Source of the DNA: Methylobacterium pseudosasicola
Lineage (GTDB): Bacteria > Pseudomonadota > Alphaproteobacteria > Rhizobiales > Beijerinckiaceae
Assembly: GCF_900114535.1 (NCBI RefSeq)
Contig: NZ_FOTK01000001.1
Location: forward strand, 124,001-188,000
DNA: 64,000 nucleotides
Direction: 5' to 3'
Numbering within the stretch: position 1 is the first letter of the stretch; the number at the start of each line of letters is the position of its first letter. Below the pieces are notes generated by a model, which was not told the DNA's origin, did no database searches, and saw only the letters and a program-made list of their open reading frames with translations. Both the position numbers and the translations under genes were made by a program. Shown in pieces: positions 18,751 through 30,121 of the stretch.

Positions 18751-19710
18751 TCAGACGGACGGCGACAAGGGTTCCGACAGGGCGGTCTTGGCGGGCGTCC
18801 TGCGCGGCGCGCCGGCGGCCGGCCGCGGCGTCCGGTCGGGTGCCCGGGAACCGCGCACGAGCGCGATAGCCGGCATCAGCAGCCCGGTCGCCAGGACCCA
18901 CCAGGCCGGGCGGATCGGGCCGGAAAAGTCGAGATTGGCCGCGAGCACGAGGCTGGCCGGGACGCCGCTGGCGAGCCCGTACCAGGCCGCCTCGAGCCCC
19001 GCGGTGGCGAGGGCGCCGAGGATCGCGAGGAGCAGCAGCGACCACGGCCGCTCCGGCAGCTTGAAGCGCCGCATCGCCCGCCAGCCCATCAGCAACAGGA
19101 ACAGCCCGGCGGAGAAGACCGGATCGCTGACGTCGATCTTCGATTGCAGGAAGTAGTGGACCAGAGCCAGCACCGCGATCGTGTAGACGAGCCGGTGCAG
19201 CCGGTGCCAGTTCGGCCCCAGGTTGCGGATCGCCGCATCCGTCGAGGTCAGTCCCAGGGCGATCAGCCCGATCAGCGCCACGAAGCCGATGGTCAGGTAG
19301 AGCCGCAGGGCGATCTCGGTGACGACCTTGGTCAGGACCAGGTTCTGGTCGACCGCGTAGAGCGCGAGATGCGCCACCGCGTAGGCCATCACGGTGATGC
19401 CGAGCATCCGCCGGACCACCAGGACCTTCCCCCAGTCGGCGATGCGGCGCAGCGGCGAGATCGCCAGCGAGAACAGCAGGAAGCGCACCGCCCATTCGCC
19501 GGTGGCGTGGATCAGCGCGGTGATCGGCTTGGCTCCCAGCGCGTCGAGCCGGAACGCGGCCGCGAGGTACAGAGCCGGCGCGATGCAGGCCAGGAACACC
19601 GCGAGCTTCAGCCACGAGAGACGCCCGGCCCGGTCGAGCCAGGGGAGGGGGATGCCGAGGGGAACAGCCAGGCGGTCGATCATGGTTTTTCGGACTTGGC
19701 TTTCTGACAT
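18751..19710 (-). CDS. msrQ: MsrQ-like heme-binding membrane protein (ferric reductase fold)
   Basis: A 319-residue polytopic protein of the MsrQ/YedZ family, the b-heme quinol-oxidising subunit that feeds electrons to the periplasmic methionine sulfoxide reductase MsrP. Family histidines are present at about H68 (HATGEWAV), H114 (VAHLALY), H169/H172 (WHRLHRL) and H185. It is about 100 residues longer than E. coli MsrQ, with two or three extra C-terminal transmembrane segments and a Pro/Arg tail. No msrP lies beside it, so either msrP is elsewhere or the electron acceptor differs. Confidence 0.85.
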   Translation of the reverse strand: MSESQVRKTMIDRLAVPLGIPLPWLDRAGRLSWLKLAVFLACIAPALYLAAAFRLDALGAKPITALIHATGEWAVRFLLFSLAISPLRRIADWGKVLVVRRMLGITVMAYAVAHLALYAVDQNLVLTKVVTEIALRLYLTIGFVALIGLIALGLTSTDAAIRNLGPNWHRLHRLVYTIAVLALVHYFLQSKIDVSDPVFSAGLFLLLMGWRAMRRFKLPERPWSLLLLAILGALATAGLEAAWYGLASGVPASLVLAANLDFSGPIRPAWWVLATGLLMPAIALVRGSRAPDRTPRPAAGAPRRTPAKTALSEPLSPSV

Positions 19711-19871
19711 CGGAACCGGTGGGGCACTCGGGTCAGGATACTGGAGAGCGAAACCGGCGCTTCTGCGGATCGCTCCCGGTGCGGGTCGGTTCGCCGCGGA
19801 CGTGCCCGGGTTACGTCGGGACAGTTGACCTGGCCGCGCAAGCGCCGAGATTGCGGGCGGACGGACATCGG

Positions 19872-20891
19872 ATGGATCCCATGCAGTACCGCAATCTCGG
19901 CCGCTCCGGCCTCAAGGTCTCGCCGATCTGCCTCGGCACGATGATGTTCGGCGGCCCCACCGACGAGGCCACCGCCGGCCGTATCGTCGGGAGCGCCCGG
20001 GAGGCGGGCGTCAACTTCATCGACACGGCCAATGTCTACACCGAGGGCCGCTCGGAGGAGATCACCGGCCGGGCGATCAAGGGCGACCGCGCCGCCTGGA
20101 TCCTCGCCACCAAGGTCGCCAACCCGACGGGCCAGGGCGTCAACGACCGCGGCCTCTCGCGCGTCCACGTGCTGAAGGCCGCCGAGGACAGCCTGCGCCG
20201 CCTCGGCACGGAATTCATCGACATCTACTACCTTCACAAGGAGGACCACGACACGCCGCTGGCCGAGACCGTGCGGGCGATGGCCGACCTCGTGCGGGCG
20301 GGCAAGATCCGCCATTTCGGCGTCTCGAACCACCGGTCCTGGCGGGTCGCCGAGATCTGCCGGCTCTGCGACGAGGCCGGAATCGACCGGCCGGTGGTGA
20401 GCCAGCCCTATTACAACGCCTTCAACCGCATGCCCGAGACCGAGCACCTGCCGGCCTGCGCCCATTACGGGCTCGGTGTCGTGCCGTACTCGCCCCTCGC
20501 CCGCGGCGTGCTCACCGGGAAGTACGACCCGGACGCCCCGCCGCCCGCCGAATCCCGCGCCGGCCGCCAGGATACCCGGATGATGCAGACCGAGTGGCGC
20601 CCGGAATCCCTGCGCATCGCCCGCACCCTGAAGGAGCATGCCGAGGCCCGCGGCATCACGGCGGGGCAGTTCGCCACCGCCTGGGTTCTGAACAACCGCC
20701 TGATCACCGGCGTCATCGCCGGGCCGCGCACCGAGGCGCAGTGGCAGGAATATCTCGGCGCCCTCGACTATGCCTTCACCCCCGAGGACGAGGCCCTGGT
20801 GGACGGCTTCGTGGCGGCCGGGCACCCGACCACGCCGGGTTATAATGATCCGGCTTACCCGCTGGAGGGGCGGATCCCGCGGGGCGTTTGA
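19872..20891 (+). CDS. Aldo/keto reductase
   Basis: A 339-residue NADPH-dependent AKR, close to the YajO/PdxI-type subgroup. The catalytic tetrad is D51 (IDTANVY), Y56, K81 (ATKVAN) and H122 (YYLHKEDHDTPL). The start MQYRNLGRSGLKVSPICLG is the family N-terminus; ATG codons at 19872 and 19881 are both possible. Substrate unknown. Divergent from msrQ with 161 bases between. Confidence 0.93.
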   Translation: MDPMQYRNLGRSGLKVSPICLGTMMFGGPTDEATAGRIVGSAREAGVNFIDTANVYTEGRSEEITGRAIKGDRAAWILATKVANPTGQGVNDRGLSRVHVLKAAEDSLRRLGTEFIDIYYLHKEDHDTPLAETVRAMADLVRAGKIRHFGVSNHRSWRVAEICRLCDEAGIDRPVVSQPYYNAFNRMPETEHLPACAHYGLGVVPYSPLARGVLTGKYDPDAPPPAESRAGRQDTRMMQTEWRPESLRIARTLKEHAEARGITAGQFATAWVLNNRLITGVIAGPRTEAQWQEYLGALDYAFTPEDEALVDGFVAAGHPTTPGYNDPAYPLEGRIPRGV

Positions 20892-20960
20892 TCGGAGTCG
20901 GCCACGGTCCCCGACGGGCGCTCACCCGGTCGAATCATGATCGGTGCTTCTCCCATCCAC

Positions 20961-21058
20961 CCCCCTCATCCTGAGGCGCGAGCGCAGCGAGCCTCGAAGG
21001 AGCCCTCCAGGGATCGCGCGGCCGGCTGGAGGCCTCCTTCGACCCGCCTCGTGAGCCG
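20961..21058. repeat. Dispersed palindromic repeat, family B, copy 2
   Basis: Begins CCCCCTCATCCTGAGGCGCG and contains GCAGCGAGCCTCGAAGGAGC and CCCTCCAGGGATCGCGCGGC, matching copy 1 at 14117-14230, with the closing arm TCCTTCGACCCGCCTCGTGAG. The loop and outer arm differ between copies while the centre is almost constant. Confidence 0.8.
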
Positions 21059-21110
21059 AACACCGGAGCGGTCCCGGACGGGCCTGTGCCCCAGGATCAG
21101 GCGCGGGTCT

Positions 21111-21202
21111 CCTCTCCCGTGCGGGAGAGGGACAGGGTGAGGGATACGAGCTGTCCGGAAAAACCTGATCCCTCACCCCAGCCCTCTCCCGCACGGGAGA
21201 GG
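21111..21202. repeat. GC-rich palindrome CCTCTCCCG-CGGGAGAGG pair
   Basis: CCTCTCCCGTGCGGGAGAGG (21111-21130) and its mate CCTCTCCCGCACGGGAGAGG (21183-21202). Each is a hairpin and together they form a long inverted repeat, extended inward by GGGTGAGGGAT and ATCCCTCACCC. Same general class as 8465-8577. Confidence 0.8.
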
Positions 21203-21383
21203 GGGCGTGTCGCGCTCGATCATCGACCCCGGCCCAAAACCTGCGGGAGCCGTCCCGCCTCGGCTCGAGTGCCAGGCTGGACCTGTTCGAGAAGCGCCAC
21301 GTCGTCTTTCGCAAGCGCAGAACCGAAAGACCCACCCCCTCTCAGGATGAGGGCGAGAGTGGGAAAACCAGTCGCGTTGGTTC

Positions 21384-22805
21384 TTAAGAAGTCGTCCCCG
21401 GCACGCGGGTCGAGCGTGAGTTCAGCTTGCCCAGGCTGGCGGCCAACTCGGCCGACGCCTCGGAGACGGCCCTTGCGACGGCGACGAAGCCGCGCTCGTT
21501 CAGCGCCTTCGCCAAGTCGGTGAGTTCAGCCTCGAGCTGGCGGGTGAGCACGTGCTCGCCGAGGCTCGACAGGGTGCGATTGGCGACATCGGCGAGCCTG
21601 TCCGCGGTCGGCTGTCCGACGTGACGGAGCAGGATCGCCAGGGTCCTCACCGCCTCCGTGAGAGTCTGGGACTGGATCGACTCGGAGGCCACCACGATCA
21701 CGGCTTCGAGGGCGTCGGTCGCGATGATCGGCGCGGCATCCGCGTAGACGATGCAGGAGGTCGGGTCTTCGAGCGGCCGGTTCTCGTCCTCGCTCCAGTG
21801 CGCGATGATGTCCCGCAGGGCCTGGATGACCGAGAGGCCGGGGCTGGGGTTGGATTTCGACGTCGAGACCGAGGTCCAGGCGATGGTCGAGAGCTGGTGC
21901 AGGCCGTAGGCGGCGTCGTGCTGCAGGTCGCGCCCGTCGTCGTAGGTGAGCGCGGCCAGCGTCTCGCCGACGAGGCTCTCGCGTGCTCCCGCGTCGAGCG
22001 TCGTGCCGGGCCTGCATCGCAAACGGAACAGGGGATCGTTGACGGCGCGATACGTCCCGACCGTGATGTCGAATGCGATCTCGACACCGTCCCGAGCATG
22101 CCGCTTCACGGCCTGTTCGATGCGCGGGAGGTTGAGGCGGACGACATACCCGCTTTCCCGCGAGCGCACCGACGCGGCGATGGGCCAGTCCTGCCGCGAC
22201 GTCCTCCGGGTCGCCGCAAGCAACCGGAGATCGTCATCGCGGGCTTCCAGAACCCGGTCGTGGATGAACTGGATGATCTGCGCCGGCCGCATCTGATCGA
22301 TCGTGTTGTAGATCATCACGATGACGAGGCAGAGGGCCGAGGTGGTCAGCAGCAGGGCTATCGTGGTCCCGAAGACGGGCCTGTGAAAGCCCGTGTTGGT
22401 GACGAGCGTCATCAGGACGAAGACCGACAGGCCGACGAAATACCCGAAGTAGAACTGATTCGTGCGCCGGGCCATGAATTGGTCGGTGACCTGCGCGGTC
22501 AGCGCGGCGGCCCCCTGCTGCACGGCGAGGAGCAGGAGTGAGAAGGTAATCGAGGTGACAGTGATAATGCTCGATGCCACCGTCGTCAGGAGGCTTCCCA
22601 AGGCCGCACTGTCGCCCAGCAGCTCCCCGAGCCACCGGAAGCCGGCCGGTGCACCGCCCCCGGACCAGGATCGATCCGCCAGATAGACCAGGGCGTTCAG
22701 GCCCACGAAGCCGATGACGGTCGCGAGCGGCAGAGCGAGGAACTGCCGGAACGACCGCCGGACTGCGCTGACGAAGCGGCCTGGGACAGACTTGATCGTC
22801 TTCAT
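21384..22805 (-). CDS. DUF2254 family membrane protein
   Basis: A 473-residue inner-membrane protein with four predicted transmembrane segments in the first 165 residues (about 25-43, 70-95, 115-135 and 142-165), including the family stretch TVASSIITVTSITFSLLLLA. A long soluble C-terminal region carries the motif NTIDQMRPAQIIQFIHDRV. DUF2254 proteins have no settled function. A second, secreted gene lies 42 bases upstream on the same strand. Confidence 0.88.
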   Translation of the reverse strand: MKTIKSVPGRFVSAVRRSFRQFLALPLATVIGFVGLNALVYLADRSWSGGGAPAGFRWLGELLGDSAALGSLLTTVASSIITVTSITFSLLLLAVQQGAAALTAQVTDQFMARRTNQFYFGYFVGLSVFVLMTLVTNTGFHRPVFGTTIALLLTTSALCLVIVMIYNTIDQMRPAQIIQFIHDRVLEARDDDLRLLAATRRTSRQDWPIAASVRSRESGYVVRLNLPRIEQAVKRHARDGVEIAFDITVGTYRAVNDPLFRLRCRPGTTLDAGARESLVGETLAALTYDDGRDLQHDAAYGLHQLSTIAWTSVSTSKSNPSPGLSVIQALRDIIAHWSEDENRPLEDPTSCIVYADAAPIIATDALEAVIVVASESIQSQTLTEAVRTLAILLRHVGQPTADRLADVANRTLSSLGEHVLTRQLEAELTDLAKALNERGFVAVARAVSEASAELAASLGKLNSRSTRVPGTTS

Positions 22806-22847
22806 GTTGCGCTATCGCTCGGTATCGACCCGGGAGGGGGGCCGAAC

Positions 22848-23168
22848 CTAGCGCATGGTCTCGGGCAGATGCTGGATCGGGTTCGTGCGCGCGGGCGCGC
22901 CCTGGCCCTGCACCGTTCCGTCCGATTGCATCACGTCGGTCGAGGACTGGATCGCGCTGGGTGGGGAGACCTGGCCGCTCCCGCGGGCCGAGCTGTCACG
23001 CTCCGATGCCGGCGGCAGGGTTCCCGGTGTCGGTTGGTCGATCCGGCTGGCAGCCGACTGAGACAGGGCCGGAACGGTCAAGCCGAAGCTGCCGGACACG
23101 GCACCCAGGACGAGGGCTCGCCCGATCCAACGCAAGTACAGTCCGGATGAAGGGGGTTGGGTCGTCAT
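22848..23168 (-). CDS. Exported hypothetical protein, 106 residues
   Basis: An N-terminal hydrophobic segment (YLRWIGRALVLGAVSGSFGL) ends at a plausible signal cleavage site PALSQSAAS. The mature part is low-complexity Ser/Pro/Gln/Gly without recognisable fold. No clear ribosome binding site. It is the first gene of a likely two-gene unit with the DUF2254 protein. Confidence 0.5.
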   Translation of the reverse strand: MTTQPPSSGLYLRWIGRALVLGAVSGSFGLTVPALSQSAASRIDQPTPGTLPPASERDSSARGSGQVSPPSAIQSSTDVMQSDGTVQGQGAPARTNPIQHLPETMR

Positions 23169-23718
23169 CGCTCGATCCTACCGTTCGATGCAGCGCGCCG
23201 GCGCTTTACGTTCGGTCGGCAATGCACCCGCGCCACGGGCGTTCCCCGCCTCGCCGCAGCCCCGTAAGGCTGGCAGAGCCTGGAACAGTGACCGGGATCG
23301 TTCCGGCGTCTGCGTTCCGTGTGTCCGCATTGCGGGGACTCGTCACCTCCCCCTGCCGGACATTCGCACGATCGAGCCAGGTGCGTTTGGGCCTCGCACC
23401 AGCTGCCCCGCTGAGGGGAACCCAAGGGTCGCGCGTCCCTGCTCGTCGTGAGCAGTCGAGCGAGAGTCGGCATTCCGCGATGGCCGCCGAACGCAGCCAC
23501 GTTCCCGCGCCGACACGACAAACACCGATCCACCTTGCGCTCCGGACCGACCGCGGCTATCTATCGCTCAACAGTTCTGATGGCAGTCGAGAGGCTGCGG
23601 TTCGGGAGTGGGCCCCACCGGGTCCGCTCTTTTTTTTCGCCGCGTCAGGTTTGGCCGCGCGAGACCGCACGCTCGGACGTGCCGCCCAGGACGCCGCAAG
23701 GGTTGCGCGCTGATATCC
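23169..23718. other. Upstream region of the rimP operon
   Basis: 550 bases between the divergent 106-residue protein gene and rimP. It carries a strong intrinsic terminator at 23606-23637, which is only about 80 bases ahead of rimP. The operon promoter must therefore lie upstream of the terminator (making it an attenuator) or in the short stretch after it. Open frames here on either strand have no protein-like features. Confidence 0.55.
23606..23637 (+). terminator. Intrinsic terminator in the rimP leader (putative attenuator)
   Basis: A ten-pair stem GAGTGGGCCC / GGGTCCGCTC (two G-T pairs) with a CACC loop, followed directly by eight T. It points into rimP and no gene ends upstream on this strand. 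It matches in position and in its GAGTGGGCC start what is known as the rimP leader terminator in proteobacteria. An attenuation role is inferred from position. Confidence 0.8.
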
Positions 23719-24507
23719 ATGTCGTCCGAGATCGAAGCGGATCTGTCCGAGAAGCGCCTCGTCCGCGAGAGCGGCGTCGCCGCTCGCGTGGTGCAGGTGA
23801 TCGAGGGGCCGGTCCAGGGCCTCGGCTTCCGGCTGGTCCGGGTGAAGGTGACCAACACCAATGGCTGCACCGTCCAGATCATGGCGGAGCGGCCGGACGG
23901 CACGTTCTCGATCGACGATTGCGAGGCGGTGAGCCGGGCGATCTCGCCGGTGCTGGACGTCGATGATCCGGTCGGTACCGCCTACAATCTTGAGATCTCA
24001 TCTCCGGGGATCGACCGGCCGCTGGTTCGGGTCTCGGACTTCGCCCGCTGGGCGGGCTACGAGGCCAAGATCGAGCTGAGCCCGCCGCTCGACGGCCGCA
24101 AGCGCTTTCGCGGCATTCTGGGCGTTCCGGATCCGGAGACGCTGACCGTCCCGATCGACCTGCCGGACGTGAAGGAAGGGCTGCCGAGCCGGGTCGCGCT
24201 GCCGTTGCGGGATCTCGCCGAGGCGCATCTCGTCCTCACCGACGAGCTGATCCGCGAGTCCCTGCGCCGCGGCGGCCCGCCGGCCGACGATGCGGACGAA
24301 CTGGACGAAGACGACGAGGCCGAGGACGACGCACCGGCACCAGCCCGGCCCGCGCCGAAGCCGCAGGGTCCGAAGGCCAAGGCTGCCAAGGCCGGTGCCA
24401 AAGCCGACCCGAAGGCCCCGAAAGAGAAGAAGCCCCCGCGCACCGACCCCAAGAAGCCGGTCGTGTCTAAGGCGTCCCGGCTCAAGAGCCGCGGCGACCT
24501 GCATTGA
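23719..24507 (+). CDS. rimP: Ribosome maturation factor RimP
   Basis: A 262-residue protein for 30S maturation. The N-terminal domain is about 12-95 ([39 protein letters not shown]) and the C-terminal SH3-like domain about 95-180 ([20 protein letters not shown]). A ~80-residue Asp/Glu then Lys/Pro/Ala-rich tail is longer than in E. coli RimP (~150 residues) and may bind RNA. The ATG at 23719 is the first good start. It is the first gene of the rimP-nusA-ylxR-infB-rbfA-truB unit, 76 bases before nusA. Confidence 0.97.
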   Translation: MSSEIEADLSEKRLVRESGVAARVVQVIEGPVQGLGFRLVRVKVTNTNGCTVQIMAERPDGTFSIDDCEAVSRAISPVLDVDDPVGTAYNLEISSPGIDRPLVRVSDFARWAGYEAKIELSPPLDGRKRFRGILGVPDPETLTVPIDLPDVKEGLPSRVALPLRDLAEAHLVLTDELIRESLRRGGPPADDADELDEDDEAEDDAPAPARPAPKPQGPKAKAAKAGAKADPKAPKEKKPPRTDPKKPVVSKASRLKSRGDLH

Positions 24508-24583
24508 AATGACTTGAGATTCGGGCTCGGCCGCCTTCGGGCGCCTGGCACGAAGACTTGACGGAAGAGAAGGACCGACACCG

Positions 24584-26206
<1,623 letters not shown>

Positions 26207-26231
26207 GCGGGAGGCTGCGGCGGACACGCTG

Positions 26232-26966
26232 ATGGTCGAGGTCGACACGACCCCGCCCGAGGACGGGCAGGATGCCGGGCTCGATCCCGGGGGGCTCGAT
26301 AGCGGCCCCGGCCGGCGCGTGCCGCAGCGCACCTGCATCGTCACGCGCGTCGTCCAGCCGCCCGAGGCGATGATCCGGTTCGTGCGCGGCCCGGACGGCG
26401 CCGTGGTGCCGGACCTGCGGGCCAAGCTCCCCGGGCGCGGCGCCTGGATCAGCGCCAAGCGCGATGCCGTCGCTACAGCAGTCCGAAAAAACCTGTTCCC
26501 GCGGGCGTTCAAGGGACCAGCCCAGGCCGGCCCCGACCTGCCGGACCGGATCGTCACCGGTCTGCGCGAGGATCTGCGGCAGGCGATCGCCATGGCCAAC
26601 AAGGCGGGATGCGTGGTCGCAGGGTTCTCGAAGGTCGAGGCGGCGATCGGCGGCCAGCCCGGCGCGGTGGCGCTGATCCACGCCGCCGAAGCCAGTCCGG
26701 ACGGTCGCCGGAAGATCGCTTCGGCCTTGTACCGGCGCCACGGTGAAGCCATGTCAAGGATACCGATCATCGACGACCTGTCCGAAGATGAATTGGACAT
26801 GGCCTTAGGTCGGGATCATGTGGTACACGCTGCGCTCGTCGCAGGAGCCGGAGCTGCCGGCTGCCTGTCGCGTTGGCGTCGGCTACGCTCCTTCGAGGGC
26901 GCCGCCGCGGCGACCGAGGAGCCCGATCCAGCCCGAATCGGCGGGATCGACGAAGCCTCACGTTGA
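26232..26966 (+). CDS. YlxR-family RNA-binding protein with C-terminal L7Ae-like domain
   Basis: A 244-residue protein, standard companion between nusA and infB. The N-terminal YlxR (DUF448) domain has RTCIVTR and KLPGRGAW. A C-terminal L7Ae/YlxQ-like segment (LREDLRQAIAMANKAGCVVA) follows, so the fused form replaces the separate ylxR and ylxQ genes of Bacillus. YlxR of Firmicutes binds RNase P RNA; the role here is inferred as RNA binding. The ATG at 26232 lies 25 bases after nusA and has GGAGG farther upstream. Confidence 0.88.
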   Translation: MVEVDTTPPEDGQDAGLDPGGLDSGPGRRVPQRTCIVTRVVQPPEAMIRFVRGPDGAVVPDLRAKLPGRGAWISAKRDAVATAVRKNLFPRAFKGPAQAGPDLPDRIVTGLREDLRQAIAMANKAGCVVAGFSKVEAAIGGQPGAVALIHAAEASPDGRRKIASALYRRHGEAMSRIPIIDDLSEDELDMALGRDHVVHAALVAGAGAAGCLSRWRRLRSFEGAAAATEEPDPARIGGIDEASR

Positions 26967-27045
26967 CGACGCACCAGGACGAATTTGGCTGGCGCCACCG
27001 GGCGTCGGTTCACGGGACGATGGAAACCCTCAGGGTTCAGGCTGA

Positions 27046-30000
27046 ATGAGCGACACGAACAACCCGGGCGACAAGACTCTGAACAGGACTTCTCCGAAGC
27101 CGCTCTCCCTCAAGCGGCCGATCGAGGCGGGCACCGTGCGTCAGAGCTTCTCCCATGGCCGCTCCAAGCAGGTCGTGGTCGAGACGGTCAAGCGCCGTGG
27201 CGTCATTGGCGCGGCGCCGGCCGCCCCTGCCCGTGAGCCTGCGCCCGCCCCGCGGCCGGCCCCGGCCGCGACCACCACGCCGCCGCCGCGCCCGGCCCAG
27301 CGCTCGGCTTCGGGCGTCGTGCTGCGCACGCTGAGCGAGCAGGAGAGCGCGGCCCGCGCCGCCGCCCTTGCCGACGCGAAGCGCCGCGAGGCCGAGGCCC
27401 GTCAGAAGGCCGAGGCTGAAGCTGAGGCACGCCGCAAGGAGGCCGAGGAGCAGGCCCGCCGCGAGCGCGAGGCCGCCGAGGAGCGCCGTCGTGAGGAGGA
27501 GGCCCGCAAGGCCGCCGCCGCCGAGGCCGCTCGCGCTGCCGAGGAGGCCGCCAAGGCTGCCGCTGCGGAAGCCGCCGCTGCCGCCCAGGCTCCGGCCGCC
27601 CCCGTGGCTGCTGCGCCCGCCGCGTCCGCCCCCGCAGCTCCGGCAGCTGCCCCGGCCCGCCCGGCCTCGACGACGCGTCCGATGCCGGCCCGTCCGACCG
27701 CCATTCCGGCCCGCCAGCCCGAGGGCGCACGCCCGGCTGCGGCGGCCCCTGCGCGTCCGGCTGCCCCAGCTGCTCCGGCCGCTGCCGCGCCTGCGGCCCG
27801 TCCGCCGCTGACCGCCCGTCCCGCCACCGGCGAGCCGCGCAAGACCATCACGGCGGATACGCGCAAACCCCGCGATCTCAACTTCATGGCGCGCCCCGCC
27901 CCGGCGCCCGAGCCCGAGAAGAGCGCCACGCCGGCCACCGCCGCGCGTCCCGCCGCCGGCGCCACCGCTGCCGCGCGTCCCGCCGGTCGCGGCGCCCAGA
28001 CCAACGACGACGAGTCCGAGACCAAGCGGGTGATCCGGCGGCCCGGTATGCCGCTCAAGATCATCGCGCCGCCCAAGACGCCGAAGTCCCCGGGCGGCGA
28101 CCGCAACCGCGGCCGCCTGACCATCGCGACGGCGACGTCCGGTGAGGACGAGCGCACCCGCTCGGTCGCCTCGTTCCGCCGCCGCCAGCAGCGCATGAGC
28201 GGCCGCGGCCAGGTCGAGCAGAAGGAAAAGCTGTCCCGCGAGGTGACGATCCCCGAGACGATCACCATCCAGGAACTCGCCAACCGCATGTCGGAGCGGG
28301 CCGTGGACGTGATCCGTCTGCTGATGAAGCAGGGCGAGATCCATAAGATCACCGACGTGATCGACTCGGACACCGCCCAGCTCATCGCCGAGGAACTCGG
28401 CCACACCGTGCGCCGCGTCGCCGAGTCCGACGTGGAAGAGGGTCTGTCGTCCGACGAGCCGGATCTGGAGGAGGATCTCGATCCCCGTCCGCCGGTGGTC
28501 ACCATCATGGGCCACGTCGACCACGGCAAGACCTCGCTGCTCGACGCGATCCGCAAGGCGAACGTGGTGGAGGGCGAGGCCGGCGGCATCACCCAGCATA
28601 TCGGCGCCTATCAGGTCGCGTCGCCCTCCGGCGACATGATCACCTTCATCGACACTCCGGGCCACGCGGCGTTCACGTCGATGCGCGCCCGCGGCGCCAA
28701 GGTCACCGACATCGTGGTGATCGTGGTGGCGGCCGATGACGGCGTCATGCCGCAGACCATCGAGGCGATCCAGCACGCCAAGGCGGCCGGCGTCCCGATG
28801 ATCATCGCGGTCAACAAGATCGACAAGCCGGATGCGAACCCGCAGCGGGTCCGCACGGAGCTGCTTCAGCACGACATCCAGGTCGAGTCGATGGGCGGCG
28901 AGACCCTGGAATTCGAGGTTTCGGCCAAGACCGGCGACGGTCTGCCGGAGCTGTTGGAGGGCATCCAGATCCAGGCCGAGATCATGAACCTGCGCGCCAA
29001 CGAGAAGCGCGACGGCGAGGGTACGGTCATCGAGGCCCAGCTCGACCGCGGCCGCGGCCCGGTGGCGACGGTTCTGGTCCAGCGCGGCACCCTGTTCACC
29101 GGCGACATCGTCGTGGCCGGCGCCGAGTGGGGCCGCGTGCGCGCCCTGATCGACGACCTCGGCGAGAACGTCCAGTACGCCGGCCCGTCGGTGCCGGTGG
29201 AGGTGCTCGGCTTCAACGGCACGCCCGATGCTGGCGACCGCGTGACCGTGGTGCCGAACGAGGCCCGCGCCCGCGAGGTCACCGAGTACCGCGCCCGCCA
29301 GAAGCGCGAGCGTCAGAATGCCCGGACCGGCGGTGCCAACCGCTCGCTGGTCGACATGATGCGCGACCTCAAGGAAGGCGCTGGCCGCAAGGAGCTGCCG
29401 GTCGTCATCAAGGGCGACGTGCAGGGTTCGGTCGAGGCGATCTCGGGCGCTCTGGAGAAGCTCGGCAACGACGAGGTCGCGGCCCGCATCCTCCTGTCGG
29501 GCGTCGGCGGCATCACCGAGTCGGACATCACCCTGGCTCAGGCCTCGAAGGCGGTGGTGATCGGCTTCAACGTCCGCGCCCTCAAGGAGGCCCGCGAGGC
29601 CGCCGAGCGGGCCGGGATCGATATCCGCTACTACAACATCATCTACGACCTCGTGGACGACATCAAAGCCACGCTGTCGGGGATGCTGCCGCCGACGCTC
29701 CGCGAGGAGCGCCTGGGCGAGGCCACGATCCAGGAGGTCTTCGAGGTCTCGAAGGTTGGCAAGGTCGCGGGTTGCCGGGTCACCGACGGTATCGTGGAGC
29801 GCGGCGCGCATGTCCGCCTCATCCGCGACAGCGTCGTGATCCACGAGGGCAAGCTGAAGACCCTCAAGCGGTTCAAGGACGACGCGAAGGAAGTCACCTC
29901 CGGCCAGGAGTGCGGCATGGCCTTCGAGAACTTCGAGAACATGCGCGCGGGCGATGTGATCGAGTGCTACCGGGTCGAGGAGATCCGTCGCACCCTCTGA
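27046..30000 (+). CDS. infB: Translation initiation factor IF-2
   Basis: A 984-residue GTPase that positions fMet-tRNA on the 30S subunit. Residues ~1-390 are a long Ala/Pro/Glu/Arg-rich linker with a charged coiled-coil, as in large alphaproteobacterial IF-2. The IF2_N domain follows ([16 protein letters not shown]). The GTPase has G1 GHVDHGKT at 489-496, G3 DTPGH at 536-540 and G4 NKID at 590-593. Domains II, III and the fMet-tRNA-binding C2 domain end in EEIRRTL. In-frame internal starts for shorter isoforms, known in E. coli, could exist but cannot be assigned here. Confidence 0.99.
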   Translation: MSDTNNPGDKTLNRTSPKPLSLKRPIEAGTVRQSFSHGRSKQVVVETVKRRGVIGAAPAAPAREPAPAPRPAPAATTTPPPRPAQRSASGVVLRTLSEQESAARAAALADAKRREAEARQKAEAEAEARRKEAEEQARREREAAEERRREEEARKAAAAEAARAAEEAAKAAAAEAAAAAQAPAAPVAAAPAASAPAAPAAAPARPASTTRPMPARPTAIPARQPEGARPAAAAPARPAAPAAPAAAAPAARPPLTARPATGEPRKTITADTRKPRDLNFMARPAPAPEPEKSATPATAARPAAGATAAARPAGRGAQTNDDESETKRVIRRPGMPLKIIAPPKTPKSPGGDRNRGRLTIATATSGEDERTRSVASFRRRQQRMSGRGQVEQKEKLSREVTIPETITIQELANRMSERAVDVIRLLMKQGEIHKITDVIDSDTAQLIAEELGHTVRRVAESDVEEGLSSDEPDLEEDLDPRPPVVTIMGHVDHGKTSLLDAIRKANVVEGEAGGITQHIGAYQVASPSGDMITFIDTPGHAAFTSMRARGAKVTDIVVIVVAADDGVMPQTIEAIQHAKAAGVPMIIAVNKIDKPDANPQRVRTELLQHDIQVESMGGETLEFEVSAKTGDGLPELLEGIQIQAEIMNLRANEKRDGEGTVIEAQLDRGRGPVATVLVQRGTLFTGDIVVAGAEWGRVRALIDDLGENVQYAGPSVPVEVLGFNGTPDAGDRVTVVPNEARAREVTEYRARQKRERQNARTGGANRSLVDMMRDLKEGAGRKELPVVIKGDVQGSVEAISGALEKLGNDEVAARILLSGVGGITESDITLAQASKAVVIGFNVRALKEAREAAERAGIDIRYYNIIYDLVDDIKATLSGMLPPTLREERLGEATIQEVFEVSKVGKVAGCRVTDGIVERGAHVRLIRDSVVIHEGKLKTLKRFKDDAKEVTSGQECGMAFENFENMRAGDVIECYRVEEIRRTL

Positions 30001-30026
30001 GATCCCGGACCCCGTCCGGACAGGGC

Positions 30027-30062
30027 GGTCGCGGCCTCAGCCGCGGCCGTCTTTTCTTTTTC
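30027..30062 (+). terminator. Intrinsic terminator between infB and rbfA
   Basis: Nine-pair stem GGTCGCGGC / GCCGCGGCC, loop CTCA, followed by GTCTTTTCTTTTT. It lies 26 bases after the infB stop, so part of the operon transcripts should end here and rbfA-truB would be expressed at a lower level or from their own promoter. Confidence 0.7.
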
Positions 30063-30121
30063 GCGCATCTCTCTTTTGTTGGACGTGAACCGGCCGCCCC
30101 GCGGCGTCGGCCCGAGATAGA

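Larger units (their letters stand above)
20892..21383. other. Repeat-filled intergenic region
   Basis: 492 bases between the convergent aldo/keto reductase and DUF2254 genes. It holds the family-B palindrome (20961-21058) and a second GC-rich palindrome (21111-21202). The remainder (21203-21383) has no gene or clear signal. Confidence 0.5.

Noticed and set aside
23169..23605. Possible genes between the 106-residue protein gene and the rimP leader
   Set aside because: Frames on both strands give Arg/Ser/Pro-rich nonsense, lack ribosome sites and conflict with each other.
27037..29844. A 935-codon open frame antisense to infB
   Set aside because: Same artefact of high GC; infB is unmistakable and the antisense product has no recognisable fold.
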